From contig CM049312.1 in assembly GCA_026874595.1 (NCBI GenBank), positions 28,921,456-28,985,455 on the forward strand: DNA of 64,000 nt. Direction: 5' to 3'. The position numbers were made by a program, and so were the translations under genes. The notes under the pieces were generated by a model. That model searched no databases, was not told the DNA's origin, and saw only the letters and a program-made list of their open reading frames with translations. The stretch comes from Sipunculus nudus. Its lineage: Eukaryota > Annelida > Sipuncula > Golfingiida > Sipunculidae. Of this stretch, positions 13,103-25,650 are shown one piece after another. The number at the start of each line of letters is the position of its first letter. Positions within the stretch are counted from its first letter, which is position 1.

Positions 13103-13302
13103 CTGTAGGTAACAATAAAACAGGGACCTGAAGCTCAAAAAATCGACTTCTTAACTGAACAACTACTTCATGTTTCCTCCTGCAAGATTAGTGGTATACA
13201 TATCATAATGATGACTGCTTCTAGGGAGAAAGACTTAGTGTTAGCATATAAGAAAAATTATTACATAATAAAGATATTAATAACGATAATACAGTTACTT
13301 AC

Positions 13303-14506
13303 CTCGCTTTTTCTTTCTTTTCTTCTTTTTCCCTAGCTCATCATTCTGACTTTCTCGGTCCGAAATAGGAGCCCCAGCAGGCATGCCTGGAATACTCTGT
13401 GACCTCCCGCCTTGAGTGTCCACGAGTCGACTGACCGAATCTCCGACCTGTCGAAGAGATGGACCAGAGCCAAAAGGCGGGGACCTGCAGGAACGATAGT
13501 TACCACCCCCTTCCTCGAGGGAACGAGTTTTATTGTTACCCAGCGAGAAATTGATGGTAGCATCGACAGCACCGTATCCCCGTGGGTCATGAATTGTTAT
13601 TTTGTCTTTCTTTTGGATGTGGTTACGCGATGACAACAGACTGGTTCTGCTCGATTGTCTTGGGTCACTGTCGTAGTCTTCCTCGTCTTCAGCTTCCATG
13701 CTTGCGTAACGTTCATTTCTGTGGCTGTACATGCTTTCGTGAACATTAACATTTTCAAGGTTATCGTCACCATCTGTATCAGCGTTTATAGCCTCATCAT
13801 AACGTAGATTGTTTTTATGTCTTTCTGCAGCGTTAATTTCTGATAAATTTTGCATTTCTGTCCATGAGCTGTTGCGTTCGAAAATGTCTGTCTTTTGTGA
13901 GCGGAAATTATGGATGACATCTGAATCACTGGCCTTATTGAAAGACAAACTTTTATTAATAGAGTCTGAATATGCTCGAGTATTACCCCTGGAGTCATCG
14001 TTCCAGTTATGATCTGCAGAATATGATCTATCTATATCTGAATGGAAACTACTGGTGCTACATGATGTGATTGAGGAACCTTTGTCTGATGTGGTCTTTT
14101 TCCTGGAAGGTGATTGGACGTAGTCAAACACACCGACACGTTCCTCGATTTCCTCATTTGGGTCTGAGTCACTGTTTTCAATACAAGTTGTGGTGCTACA
14201 GGAAGTTGTTTTACTGGCATTAAACACACCCGAGTCACTATCTGTGATGCGGTCTTCACCTTCCAAGATTGGCATGTCAATTTTGCAATCTGCCGATTCA
14301 CGAAAATGACGAGAAGTACGACTAAGCGACTCTAATGTTGGCCTTCCTGCATATGAACTTGTGATGGAGGCAAGAGCCTCGGAGGGATCTGTCATGGTCA
14401 CGAAGGGTTGGGCCAAGCTAAAAGTGCGAGCCTCCGTACACAGCGACGTAAACTCCTCCTCCGAAAGCTCTGCGATACTTCTTGCTCTGTCTTTTATTAC
14501 TTCAAC
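13303..14506 (-). CDS. long internal coding exon, disordered Ser/Asp/Glu-rich protein, family not recognised
   Basis: The minus strand is open for 401 codons plus one base. The exon begins after a good acceptor (pyrimidine-rich, ending TTTGTTTCAG) and ends at a consensus donor (CGAG then GTAAGT), so it starts in phase 0 and ends in phase 1. The frame meets a TAA a few bases inside the following intron, and there is no in-frame ATG at its head, so it is internal. The first ~70 residues look folded (IAELSEEEFTSLCTEA, then a PFVTMTD segment). The rest is rich in Ser, Asp, Glu and Asn, with TDSDSGVF, acidic runs (EAEDEEDYDSD) and phosphosite-like serines, as expected for disorder. It closes on a Lys/Arg cluster (KKKKRKKKR) that could be a nuclear-localisation or membrane-binding patch. 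No catalytic motif, signal peptide or membrane segment is visible. The exon is more GC-rich than its surroundings. That it codes is near certain; its function is unknown. Confidence 0.9.
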
Positions 14507-16034
14507 CTGAAACAAAAATGACAAAGAGCATTAAGATCTAATTAGCTTATATTCACAGCAGGGACTGATATCATTATTCATCCTTTTCAAATTTAAAAGG
14601 GACCATACCAATGATGGAATTCTATTAACTGGAGATAGTCCCAGAAAACACCAATCCAACTGCACACGGGCTGTTCTTTATATTTATATCCACCTGTTTA
14701 TAACATGTAGGCGTGAAAAAATATCCAAACGCCTACAGGTTCAACAAGGACATTATGAAGCTAGTCAGATATCTGAAAGTTCTGCAAAGGATGTTTTGCA
14801 ATCAGTGACCTTTCAAATTGCACATATGATATGCAACCAACCACAATAGCTTACATGGTTTCCAGTTTGTCAACACTGCTGTGTTTACTAACAGCTTGTA
14901 GACTAACAAGCTCATACTTTCATCACAGAGACACTTTAAGAATAAAGTAGATTTCATTCAAATGTAAACAGAGTAAGCCTAAAATCACGAAAATTCTGTA
15001 GAAAAGGTTAAGTAAATAGCTGGCTTTAAGGGTCTGGTGTTACCATACAATAACAAGGGTGTTCAATGAACAACAAACAATACATGATTCCTAATTAAAT
15101 TCCCTTCCTTCCCCCCACTGATTTAAATTGTTCAAGTGTACGTAAAAACCAATATATATGCTACAAAATCTTCACGTGTTATTGATCCTGAGGTGATGAT
15201 TATCATACAGGTGCATTGGTTTATCTAGTTTGTCAGCTTGCTGGTAGTTGGCGCCACTTGCCTGGCAACAACAGAGTGACTGAAAATATTTTCAGTGTGG
15301 TTAAAGTAATATTAGTTATGCTGCCAGGAAACAATTAAGCTCAATGAATATTTCATTTTATTTAGCAGTGACACAAATGTTTCATGGTACATTATAAAAG
15401 AGAACCAACTGATCAATCAAACAATCAGTTGTTTAAGTGGGATAATTTATATATCATGAATCTGTCTCCATTTCCATCCTTCCTGTTTCCTTATTTTTTT
15501 TAAATAAATGGTCTGATGGGACAAGCTGGTCTAATGCAATCATTTTTAGTTATCATTTATAATTAACTCTGAGCATTATTATAACAAATATCCTCACTAC
15601 AGTGATATTGATATTATTCAGTGACCAGTCCTGCAATCATTTAACAACCCCCGCAAGCGATGCCAGAAAATCAATGTGCTGTCTGGCTAAGCAAGTGGTA
15701 ATGACCTTCCCAGAACAAACAACAGTGCTACACTCAGCTCACAGACACTGATACACACATGAACACACTGCTGGGGAACACCTGGACTATACTTACTCCA
15801 GAATTATGAGGTTTTTATCAGGGTGGGTCAGTTAAAGGGAATAGGCGCACATCAATAAGGGTTGCTTAGAGGATTGGGGGGGGGGGGGGGGGATAAAAGC
15901 ATTGTCATCATGCAGTAAACATAATCATTTGCAATAATATGTGCATTATTCCTACGCTGTTAGTTCATTTTGGATTAATAAAACAGCTTCCCAGCAAACC
16001 ATCCTGGCAGGCGGACATATTATCTCCAATTCAC
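14507..16034. other. intronic or intergenic DNA
   Basis: Contains a solo GTTGGCGCCACTTG box at about 15246 and a G17 run at 15876-15892. No coding signal seen. Confidence 0.5.
15876..15892. repeat. G17 homopolymer
   Basis: Uninterrupted run of 17 G. Confidence 0.95.
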
Positions 16035-16143
16035 CTGTTTTATACATTGTTATGGTTCTGTGTGTGAGTAAACACAGTCCATATGTCCGTTTACCATGAT
16101 AAGACTCCGTGCCAAGAGGTTCAATCCTGATCATGCGCGACAA
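16035..16143 (-). CDS. candidate coding exon, phase 0 to 1 (or a longer terminal exon)
   Basis: The minus strand has an excellent acceptor (TTTCTTCTCCTTGTTTTAAG) followed by a frame reading LSRMIRIEPLGTESYHGKR, then TYGLCLLTHRTITMYKT, with a donor CAG then GTGAAT. If that donor is skipped, the frame stays open to TAG at 15952 (GELEIICPPARMVCWEAVLL and ten more residues), so it could be a last exon instead. The start phase (0) matches the phase-0 end of the exon at 22396-22463. The end phase (1) does not match the phase-0 start at 14506, so it would be mutually exclusive with the long exon or lead to another exon. GC content is locally raised. Function unknown. Confidence 0.4.
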
Positions 16144-19100
16144 CTTAAAACAAGGAGAAGAAACATGACCTAAAATACTCCGAAAAAAACACCAGTCTTA
16201 AACTTGAACAAGCAAATCCGTGAAATTTAAGTCACCAGCTTCCGCCTCTTGTCGTCTTTCATGCTTACCTGATCAATATGTGTCAGTTTTTATGATTGCC
16301 TGAAGATGTCTCCACATGTCATAGTGGCTGTGTTTAGTTTTCATGGTACCCTGAAGATGTCTCCACGTCATTATTTTGGTTGTGACAAGGGGAACAAAAT
16401 TTAATATTTTTGTTTTGGAGGTGGAGAAAATAAATTTTCCAGACAGACACTCTAAAACCAATATCAACCAAGGTATGCATGAGAACAATCACAGACCCAA
16501 ATTTGAATGAAGTCGGATAATATTTAGGAAAATTTTCGCACAGAAATGAAAACCTGACGGACGGACAGAGGGACAAACATACAAACCCAAATCAATGTCA
16601 CCCATTCCAGGAAGCTGGGGACAAAAAATTTTGATTTGTCAAGTTGGCAGTAGGGCCAGCGGGTTGTGTCTGCTTTGTTTATGTCACCACCCTTTGAACT
16701 GTTTCAGACATGACCCAAGCAGGTGACACTTACAGTAACACAGTTCTTCTGTAACCTTCCCTTCAGATAAAACTGCAATATCAACCACACCAATATATGA
16801 ACAGCAATGCACAATACTTTATTGTCCACTGTTTTGAATGAAATCAATACTGTTTACACACCAAAAATTTGGTCTGGTTTGCAGTTAACATGCATACCAG
16901 TTATCAAGCAGCTACTCAGCTTTATCACACTGAGTGATCAGAGATATCAATATTTTTTCAGATACATCAAGCAAGTCACATCCCTCACATCCCCTTGACT
17001 AAAACAGTACCACACACGATCCCTGAATATAAAAAATATGCAATACCTGCATCAGGTGTTTCAAGCAAAATGTAACACAGCAGACCCAAATGTATCACCT
17101 GATGCAGTGATATTATAAGAGATAAGTTTCTTCCCGTATAGTAACAGTATTAAACCTATGTTACTACACAGGCGCAGGCACCTATGTTAAGGACACGTGG
17201 TATCAGAAACTATTATCTACTGATGTGTATATCCCTTATCGCTTTGTATTGTTGCCTCTGTTGACTCTCAAACCTCATCAAGATAGGCCACAGAATGGTC
17301 TCTGTATGGATTTATAGACAAACAGTGACACTGTACAAGTTTGAAGATCCAAACTTCCCTAACAAACATGTGATATCAACAAATATGGACAAGAGCCATT
17401 GGTCCAGGAGAGAATCTATGAATCAGACTTAAGAGTACTTCTACACAATACACGAGATTATATGTTATAATAAGGTTTTCTCATTCAGCATAATTTAGCA
17501 ATAAATGGCTGCAATCAGTCTAAATGATATAATCCCTGTGTCTCAACTGCAAGGCTCAAATTATTTTGTAAGAATGATCAATGTTTTTCAGTTATTATAT
17601 ATGCAATTTAAAACTGACTTTAAATTTTAAAACAAATGAGATAAATGATAAAAGGTTACACTCTAAACTGACAAACAATTTGATTCCAAGACCATATTAG
17701 TTTTTAATTCTTTTTTTCAAACATTTAATTTTTTACATGCATAAAATTTATTTGAATTTTATGACTTCTTAAAGATATTCAAGAAAGTATGAATCTCTTT
17801 ATGAAGCTACATTACAATTTTGCAATTTGGATCCTTCTGGCTATGCTACCATGGCACCTTCATAACAAATCTGTAACCAAAACACAAACCAGGTAGGGAA
17901 CTATGGATACAATAAAATAATTCCTGTAACAATCATGGATCTCAAAGAGCACTGGTTTTCTATTGAACTGGAAACATTTTAACGCTCTTTCGCAAATTTC
18001 AGGTGTAACAGTCTCACTTATCACTTGATATATTAGAATAAGCTCTTTTTTATGTTTACATCATGCAGAGGGTGTGAGCAGTTAAACAAGAATTAATTCT
18101 CCTAGGTTGATCTGCTTTTACTGCAAAAATCAGCACATGAAAATAAAACAGGTTAACAGTCACAAGGATGTCAAGACACTGCTGTGTCCTGCCCCCCCCC
18201 CCCCCCCATTTTTTTTAAAATTTGAGCATAAAAATGAAATATGGCACTTGTGCAAGGGGCATTTGCTTTAGTAACTAGTCTCTTACTCTTAATATAACTC
18301 CGTCTGCCCTGCAAGAATGAGATCGTAAGACCTTGCATGCAATGTCTGATTTTGTCCTAGCCACTGGAAAGAAATTACTGACAGTGTGAAGCAGTTACTC
18401 CAGGCACTGGGACTTTACGTGACAAGAAAGAGCTTCGCTGACAAAACATGCATGTTTTGTCATGTCATGTTCTTGTGTGTTGCATGATGTCCACTAACCA
18501 GCAACTTTAATACAAGGCAAATCATCAGAAATATTATTGAAGGGAAAGACGCTGAATAAAAGAGGATATTTCCTATTTCCATACAGATATGTTTTGCTGT
18601 ATGTTAATTATACATACTTTATCTATAGCCCTTTTTTCACAATTAACACCATTAAGAACACATGATGGGTGGCAGATCGCTCATGTTTGGCAAATTACCC
18701 AGATATCAGCACTTTCACAGTACTGGTGGTAGATGCATTTGGCAATCAAGCTGGTGGTGAATGAATGGGATTCTACAGTATCTCACGGACATCTATGATC
18801 AACATTAAGTTCTTACAGTGTGCACTTAGAAAAGCTTCAGTCATTTCCATAGAGAGAAACTTTTTTGATCAAGATATATATTAAAATGATCATGGAAAAT
18901 AATATAATCTGTAAAAATAATGTGAGGTTGTCAGAAATGTAAAGGAAGGTATATTATTTATATGGCTTTAAATTACAAACAGGTCTTTGAAATATTACAC
19001 ATTTCTTAAGATCACTTGGGAAGCTATTTTTTATATTTTCAAACTAGTGTGATATTTCCCCCGTTTATAAATATGATGTAACATGTGACATTTACAATTT

Positions 19101-19651
19101 ATCAAAGGAACAGTCTCGAATGTACTAAACTGTTGTATGAATACTGTGCTATTAGGCCGACTTATGTCACAACATTCGGGATTTGTACATAGTTCGATTA
19201 TATGACATATAAGGGCACTTTCACACAAAAGGTTGAGTGATTAGTCTCACAGGGGAGTAAAAACTGAATACCTAACAGAGCAATATTAAGTTTACCCCTG
19301 AAAAGCTATATATCTTAGCTAAAGAAAACTGTTTAGTATACCTTTTTACCTGTGAACTAATAAAAGTTAAATTGAATTCAGAAATTCAAACATCCTATAT
19401 TTTTACAATAATCTGTTTCTCTTCACAGCTCTACATAATTTAAATTTTCCCTCATTGGTTTGTTCTAATGTCTTTATCTGATGTATTTGATCATGCCCTA
19501 AGTGCATGGTAAAAAAATCTGCAATCACATTTGTTTGTTTTATGAAATTTTCATATTTTTATAAAAAATTAACAGTGCATTTTAATTATGATTAAAGGGA
19601 GTATGCTGTCAGTCTTTATTTTGACACTGCTCTGGTCAATTAGTAACAGAA
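16144..19651. other. intronic or intergenic DNA
   Basis: A small tandem duplication sits at about 16299-16375 (CCTGAAGATGTCTCCAC twice, ~51-bp period), leading into a repeat fragment that ends with a GACGGACGGACAGAGGGAC tract at about 16556. A C16 run is at 18192-18207. Otherwise nothing recognised. Confidence 0.5.
18192..18207. repeat. C16 homopolymer
   Basis: Uninterrupted run of 16 C. Confidence 0.95.
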
Positions 19652-19976
19652 ATGGTGAGAGAAGTTGTTCAGCTGTACAGAGTTCAAGAAATCAGGAAAT
19701 ATGTTGATGCCTTAGTCTGTTGTCACTTGATTTATATGATAACGGTTTTTACCAACATTTGTACTGGAGAGGACATTATTATAACATGCACTGTGGAAGA
19801 ATTCAAAAGGAATATTTTTGTTCCCTCTCTCTCTTGTATTGTTCATGGACCTCTTGAACATAAAGTGAATCAGTGTCCACCTCATTTTCCAGAGGCAAGT
19901 TCATCTGCAACTATTTGGACCTTGTGGTTAAAGGAGCACAACATAGACATACCCAAGTATCAGTTATTAGGTATAA
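19652..19976 (+). CDS. candidate plus-strand exon or ORF, unknown protein
   Basis: After an acceptor-like CAATTAGTAACAG the plus strand is open for 108 codons from an ATG and ends at a donor-like AAT then GTAAGT; without splicing the frame stops at the TAA inside that donor. The peptide starts MVREVVQLYRVQEIRKYVDA, contains several Cys residues and ends WLKEHNIDIPKYQLLGI. It lies inside the presumed large intron of the minus-strand gene, so it would be a nested gene on the opposite strand. It contains one copy of the 16-nt motif described at 19760. No family recognised; comparable lengths can arise by chance in this window. Confidence 0.3.
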
Positions 19977-20335
19977 TGTAAGTCAATTATGACTCCATGA
20001 TATTAAAGGACACTTAAAGTGAGATTATAAATATTGAATGGCTTGTACCTTTTGTTTTGTTGAAAAAAAAATATTTTTAACAATAATTTGGAGAAATGGT
20101 CATCTTGAAAATTAAATATTTCACAGAATTTTATTCAGAAGCAGTTTTGTTCACAATCGGTAATGCAAATATAATTTGTTTTTTGCACTCATGCTTTATT
20201 TCCAACACATTTACTTTGAATATCAAAATCTATCAACTTATTTTACAACATACATTAAACAATTGGTTCATAGACAACATAGCTCACCTGAATGTAATAT
20301 AAACAAAATGTTTATTGTAGACCTTAGGAAAATAT

Positions 20336-20388
<53 letters not shown>

Positions 20389-22050
20389 TTTATTCAAAAT
20401 TTGGGACATACATTTTTGTAGCATGTGATAACTACAGATATGGGTCCTGCTAGTAGTATTTTACATTGTTGCACAACAGTTGTGGAAATGGACATTTCAG
20501 TTGCTTTTGGCTTTTTACTTGTGAGGATTTTATCGTTAAATTTGAATTTAAAATATAAAAACAACTTTTCTGAGACTTAGATAAATTGGAACCAGAAAAT
20601 TAAGCTTTTGCAAGAAGACAATGTTGATATCATTGTTTTCATAGACTTTACTATGAGACTTGGTAAAATGGATGGGAAAATAAAAGCACGTTGTCAAAGA
20701 CCAAGTTCACATGATGCCTTCACCCTAACCACCCCCAGCTCCAACACTGATAACTGTGTCATTTAAAATGTGTACCAGCAATTTGGGAAACCATAGTTTC
20801 AAAAGCTGTTTTACCAAACTCTTTGGTTTCACAAGTTGTTGACTTTTTCTTGAGGCAAAAGTATTGGCAAATTTGATTGTAGTTGCTCTCATGAAGTAAT
20901 CATTCATAGCTGGTGAGATGGCAAGGGAACAGAAAGCACTGGTATTTTCATAAAAATTATCTTTGGCCAAAACAATTTGGGTTGATTCGTCAGCAATCAT
21001 CAATATGGCACAGTTACATAAAATATATGACATGAAGAGAGTTAATGATCCAGATAATGAAATGTTAGATTTTGGTAAAATCGAAAATTAGGACTATTTC
21101 TACCAGTCTAATTTGGTAAAGAATCTTAACATGTTTGTGGTTTTGGTTAAAAACAGATACAATTACTCATTTTTTTATAATACCCAAAAAATTAGATGAA
21201 AGGGTCTATGTAGTAAACTACATGGTATTTATTAAAATTAAAAGTAAGCAGGTTAGGTATCCACAGTGATTTAAAGCTTCAAGAACTACCGTGTAAATCT
21301 GAAAGACTGTAGGGTTGTACATTTGACACTTTTATCCCGTGTTAAAAAAATGTCCTCTCCAGTACATTTAAGTAACACAAAATTAAAGTCTGCTACTGTC
21401 ACAATTTACATGCAGTTATTGCAGGTATGCTTTTTGTCTGCTTCTCACTTCTGTACAAAGAAGGAACATGTACAAGAAAGGCTTTATCATGAATTCATCA
21501 ATGAAGATTCATCAATCTAAACATTGGTATGACAATGAATGCAGTTACATGCTAATTTATATATATAATGAGCCAAACTACTTCCCTAAACCAGTCAGAC
21601 TATTTATATTTATCACAAGGACAAACTTGAAGTAAATATTAAGCTTACTTGGAGAAGTATTCCTCTAGCCTGCCTCATGTTAAAAATGATTGTACTGGAG
21701 AGGACATTTTAACAGATACACTCATTGCTAAACTGGCCACAGAATATTAGATGGTATGCAATGCAAACACCAGGGAATTTATCTTCCTAGCTACCTGTTA
21801 CATATAAACTAAAATAGGCTTTTAATTTCTACATTAAAGTGAATTTTATCTGTATGTACTGGAGAGGACAATTTTTTTAACAGGCATATACCAGGTAAAC
21901 AAGTGCCAAATCATCCCGGTCAGGACACACATACCCAGACCTTAGTTACCAAAACATGATTAAATATAATACTGGCTGTTTAAAGCAGGATTTTGTTTTG
22001 CGACATGAGAATTACATTTCTTGTGAGGATGCAATGTACTGGAGAGGACA
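19760..22050. repeat. dispersed exact 16-nt motif TGTACTGGAGAGGACA, five copies
   Basis: Exact copies are at 19760-19775, 21691-21706, 21855-21870 and 22035-22050 on the plus strand, and 21351-21366 on the minus strand. Most are followed by a T-run and AACA (for example TTTTAACAG, TTTTTTTAACAGG, TTTTTTTAACACG). The flanks otherwise do not align. The motif falls in different reading frames, so it is a DNA-level repeat, not a protein repeat. Confidence 0.9.
20339..20385. repeat. (TA)n microsatellite
   Basis: About 23 TA units. Confidence 0.95.
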
Positions 22051-22395
22051 GGTCCCAGCAAAATTTTTAACCAATTATTATACTGAAGGATATTGCTTGG
22101 ATAATTTTAACCACCACTATGAAAGTCATGAAACTTGGAGCACTTGTAGTTTACATATTACAGCATGTGCTGTGATTAGAATATTTCTGTTCTGGTAAAC
22201 AAATTTCAGTCATATTTACATTAAATTTTTCCATTTTTGTGAGTGAGACTCCAAAATTTGATGAAAATTACACTTAAATGGCCAGAACTTCTTAAAAAAT
22301 TGGCTTAGAGTTATAAAATTTTCTGTGTTTATAGAGGCTGGTGTGGCCTTTACAAATATGATAATATGTATCATATTTTCAGCCACAAAACTTAC

Positions 22396-22463
22396 CTGTG
22401 AACCATTGTTTAACAATTTTTCATATCCAACCTTTAGTGTGAAAGTGCCCATAAAAGAACAGG
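22396..22463 (-). CDS. small internal coding exon, phase 1 to 0
   Basis: On the minus strand a clear acceptor (CCTTTATTTCATTGTCAG) is followed by 68 open bases and a perfect donor (TTCACAG then GTAAGT). Starting with two bases of a split codon, it reads CSFMGTFTLKVGYEKLLNNGSQ. It ends in phase 0, which is exactly what the 1,204-nt exon at 14506 needs; the join reads NNGSQ then VEVIKDRARS. Its start phase matches the phase-1 end of the candidate exon at 49236-49376. Short length and lack of homology evidence limit certainty, but two good splice sites and consistent phases support it as part of the same minus-strand gene. Confidence 0.55.
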
Positions 22464-24719
22464 CTGACAATGAAATAAAGGTACAAGGGTTCTATTTCAA
22501 TAGCAGTATTACACATTTAATTCTGGGTGGAGGCTTAAACACCAGCTGTTAAAACTCTGAGGTAACAATGGTTATTACGATGAGGCACATATTGCCTCTT
22601 AATCACAAAGTAAAACTATTGTCGCCTCAATGAAACAGGCTTTTGTAGTACAATTGTTTCTGAGCATGACGTAGATGAAAATTACTTCAGAAAACCACCA
22701 GCTTCCATAATATATGCACTTTATGCTTTTAGTTCACATATTGTTGCTATACCATGAATGATTAGTCCGGGGCAGTCCCAGACTCCTATAGATGAAGCAC
22801 TATCAGGAGATTTAAGAAAACCAGAGTCAATCAATAAGTTTTGGCTGGTCAAATTTTTTGAGTAGTTACCGTACATGAAATCATCCAATCAGCAGCTGTC
22901 AACTAAAGCAGTCTTTACATGTGACCAATGACCTTGCTTGCAATAAGTAGGGCTGATATGTTGTAAAACACAGACTGCTTTCTCATATTTTAAAAATAAT
23001 CCTGTTTCTTAATTCCTGTGTTAGGTAGATGTTTATTTCCCTGTAGTTGAAAATAAGGTCTATAAATCTTCTACCCTATTTTGACAGCTGAGAATTTTTA
23101 CGTGAATGTCATAAAAACTCATTGTATCAGGTTTGTTCTTTTTAACAGGTAGTTTTCTAGCAGATTTTTGGGTCGTTTGGGTCACTTTTTTTTATGTAAC
23201 TGATAGCCCTCTTGGGTGATCAAGTGCTTGAAATTAAAAGAAGACTTTTAATAAAACTTGATGATCATCCTATCAATTACCTCTCTCATGCAAGCACCTT
23301 TGTGTTACATTCTCAATAATTAAAATTCACAGTATTAAAGATTAAAATTTTCATTTAACTCTATATATTATCATTACTAAAAAAAAATGAAAAGAAGAAA
23401 ATGTCAAATCCTGGATGCTAAATTATAGGGTCTTCCTGACCTCATATTCAATGGTACCTGCCACGGATAACAGGCAGGTGTTGATTTTGAGGCCTGATTC
23501 TGAATCCCTACACTGTTTAACCAAGTGGATGTTTTGTGACTATAATTAACTTGGTAACTTATTCACAATGGGGACAGCATCTTGGGCCAATGTCAATCAA
23601 ATTCATAAGCTGCCTCAGTGATGTGACTGTGAGTCACTATGACTAGTAGATGGCCTGGGAGTGAGATCTGTGAACTTGTAACATGCTGCCTTCCTTAGAA
23701 AAGACTATTCCAGCTCTTGTGAGATAGGTGTCTCACAAGCACTCATCAAAGTTTAAAATGTAGCAGTTGTACAATAATAAGGCAGTACTGAGGCAGGGTC
23801 CCCATCAAGTATATATAACAGTACCTGTGCAGTGCTAATCCACATGTTTTTGTAAAAACCATCCTGTGGGCCTTGCTGCAGGTACTGAGGTACTTTGCTG
23901 GCCTGTAAATCAACAGACTTGCCAGTTTTCTTGCTGCATCAGCCGTGCCTGCAGCACTGGGCCCCAACAGATCCTGTATTAGACCTAGCTATGAATATAT
24001 ATTTAAATTAGCCTTTTTGGCCCCCAGCTCCCTTGCACCTGGAAGATGAATAATTATCACTAATTACAGTTTGTAATTAAAATTAATCATCAATGTTACC
24101 AGACCTGAGCAGGAGAACATGCTACATCTTCCCTTGAATATATATACATGTATGTTTATATTTTTTTTATTAGCTAAGCTAAGGAGGTTATGTTCCCATC
24201 TGGGTCTGTTTGTTTTCAAATGGTCTGTTACAAAGATACTTAACAGAGGGCACAGGCATGCTGTTAACTTTAGTGCAGATCTAAATAAAGGGCATATTCA
24301 ATAGGACAGGTCTACTGAGTTCCATTTTAGATAGAGAGGTTTGTCTATCCTGAGAGAAAAAAATTTTATTAAAAAATGTTCATGGTGTGTGGACATGATG
24401 CTGTGACATTAATAAACAGAAACTATGGACTCAGAAACATCTCTTGAAAGAAAAGAAACCTTGTCAGTATTGTGGTAAAGTAGTTGGAAATAATAAATTA
24501 AGGTCATCACTGTAGTATTCGGAAAGAGAAATTTTCTGAAATTCAACATTTGGAAAAACTGCGCTCTACTGTACCTCTTCAGCAAAACAGCCGGTTCTGT
24601 TAAAATTGTGAGATCAGCATTATAATTAATGATTATAATTAATTATTACACCAGCTGGTGTGGTATAAGTAGCAGGACTATTTTGTATGATCATACTTGT
24701 TAGTAGCTCTGTCTATGCA
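22464..24719. other. intronic DNA
   Basis: No exon supported. Includes a perfect 14-bp palindrome ACACCAGCTGGTGT at about 24648 next to homeobox-like TAATTA repeats. Confidence 0.5.
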
Positions 24720-25650
24720 TTATCATAATTAATGTGGTGGCCATACTGAAATTCAGACAGGTCTGTTATTCAATAGGTCTGGAGCCCTCATAGACCTGTA
24801 CCAATCATCCCTGTGCATTTGGGAAAGGTGCAAAATGTTGTTGTTGAGTTATTGCGCATGCGCAAAAAAAAACAGCGATCGGGCTTTGGCAGCCATATTG
24901 GAATTCTAACAGGTCTGTAATTCAATAGGTCTGGAGCCCTCATAGGTACCAATCATCCCTGTGAATTTGGGAAAGGTGCAAAAGGTTGTTGTTGAGTTAT
25001 CGGGCGCGAAAGAAAATCAGCGATTTGGCTGTGGCGGTCATATTGGAATTCAGACAGGTCTGTTACTCAAAAGGTCTGGAGCCCTCATAGGTACCAATCA
25101 TCCCTGTGAATTTGGGAAAGCTGCAGTATGTTGTGAGTTATGGCGCGGGAAAGAAAATCAGGGATTGGGCGGTGGCGGCCATATTGGAATTCCAACAAGT
25201 CTGTAATTTGATAGGTCTGGAGCTGTCATAGGTACCAATCATCCCTGTGAATTTGGGAAAACTGCAGTATGTTGTTGTTGAGTTACTGCATGCGAAAAAA
25301 AAATCAGTGATTGGGCTGTGGCGGCCATATTGGAATTCTGACAAGTCTGTAATTCAATAGGTCTGGAGCCCTCATAGGTACCAATCATCCCTCTGAATTT
25401 GGGAAAATTGCAGTATGTTGTTGTTGAGTTATTGCATGCGAAAGAAAATCAGTGATTGGGCTGTGGCAGCCATATTGGAATTCCGACATCTGTAATTCAA
25501 TAGGTCTGGAGCCCTCAAGGGTACCAATCATCCCTGTGAATTCTGGAAAATTGCAGTATGTTGATGTTGAGTTATTACGTGCGAAAGAAAGGGTCACTGA
25601 CAGTAGGACCGATGGATGGAAGGACAGAGGGACGGACTGACACAGTGATC
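24720..25650 (+). repeat. tandem array, six ~147-bp units, with GACGGAC-type tail
   Basis: GGCCATATTGGAATTC-like boxes occur near 24738, 24891, 25037, 25179, 25326 and 25469 (spacings 153, 146, 142, 147, 143). Each is followed by AGGTCTGGAGCCCTCATAG, CCAATCATCCCTGTGAATT and TGTTGTTGAGTTAT. The array ends in GGACAGAGGGACGGACTGAC and CACTATAGGGC, the tail style of the local mobile elements, so the array is probably the body of one such element. Confidence 0.9.

Noticed and set aside
13412-14301. Several 67-89-codon frames overlapping the long exon
   Set aside because: Shadow frames of the 1,204-nt exon; they lack splice boundaries and have implausible composition.
16110-16125. tRNA B-box-like GGTTCAATCC
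   Set aside because: No matching A box or cloverleaf within tRNA distance; it lies within a candidate coding exon.
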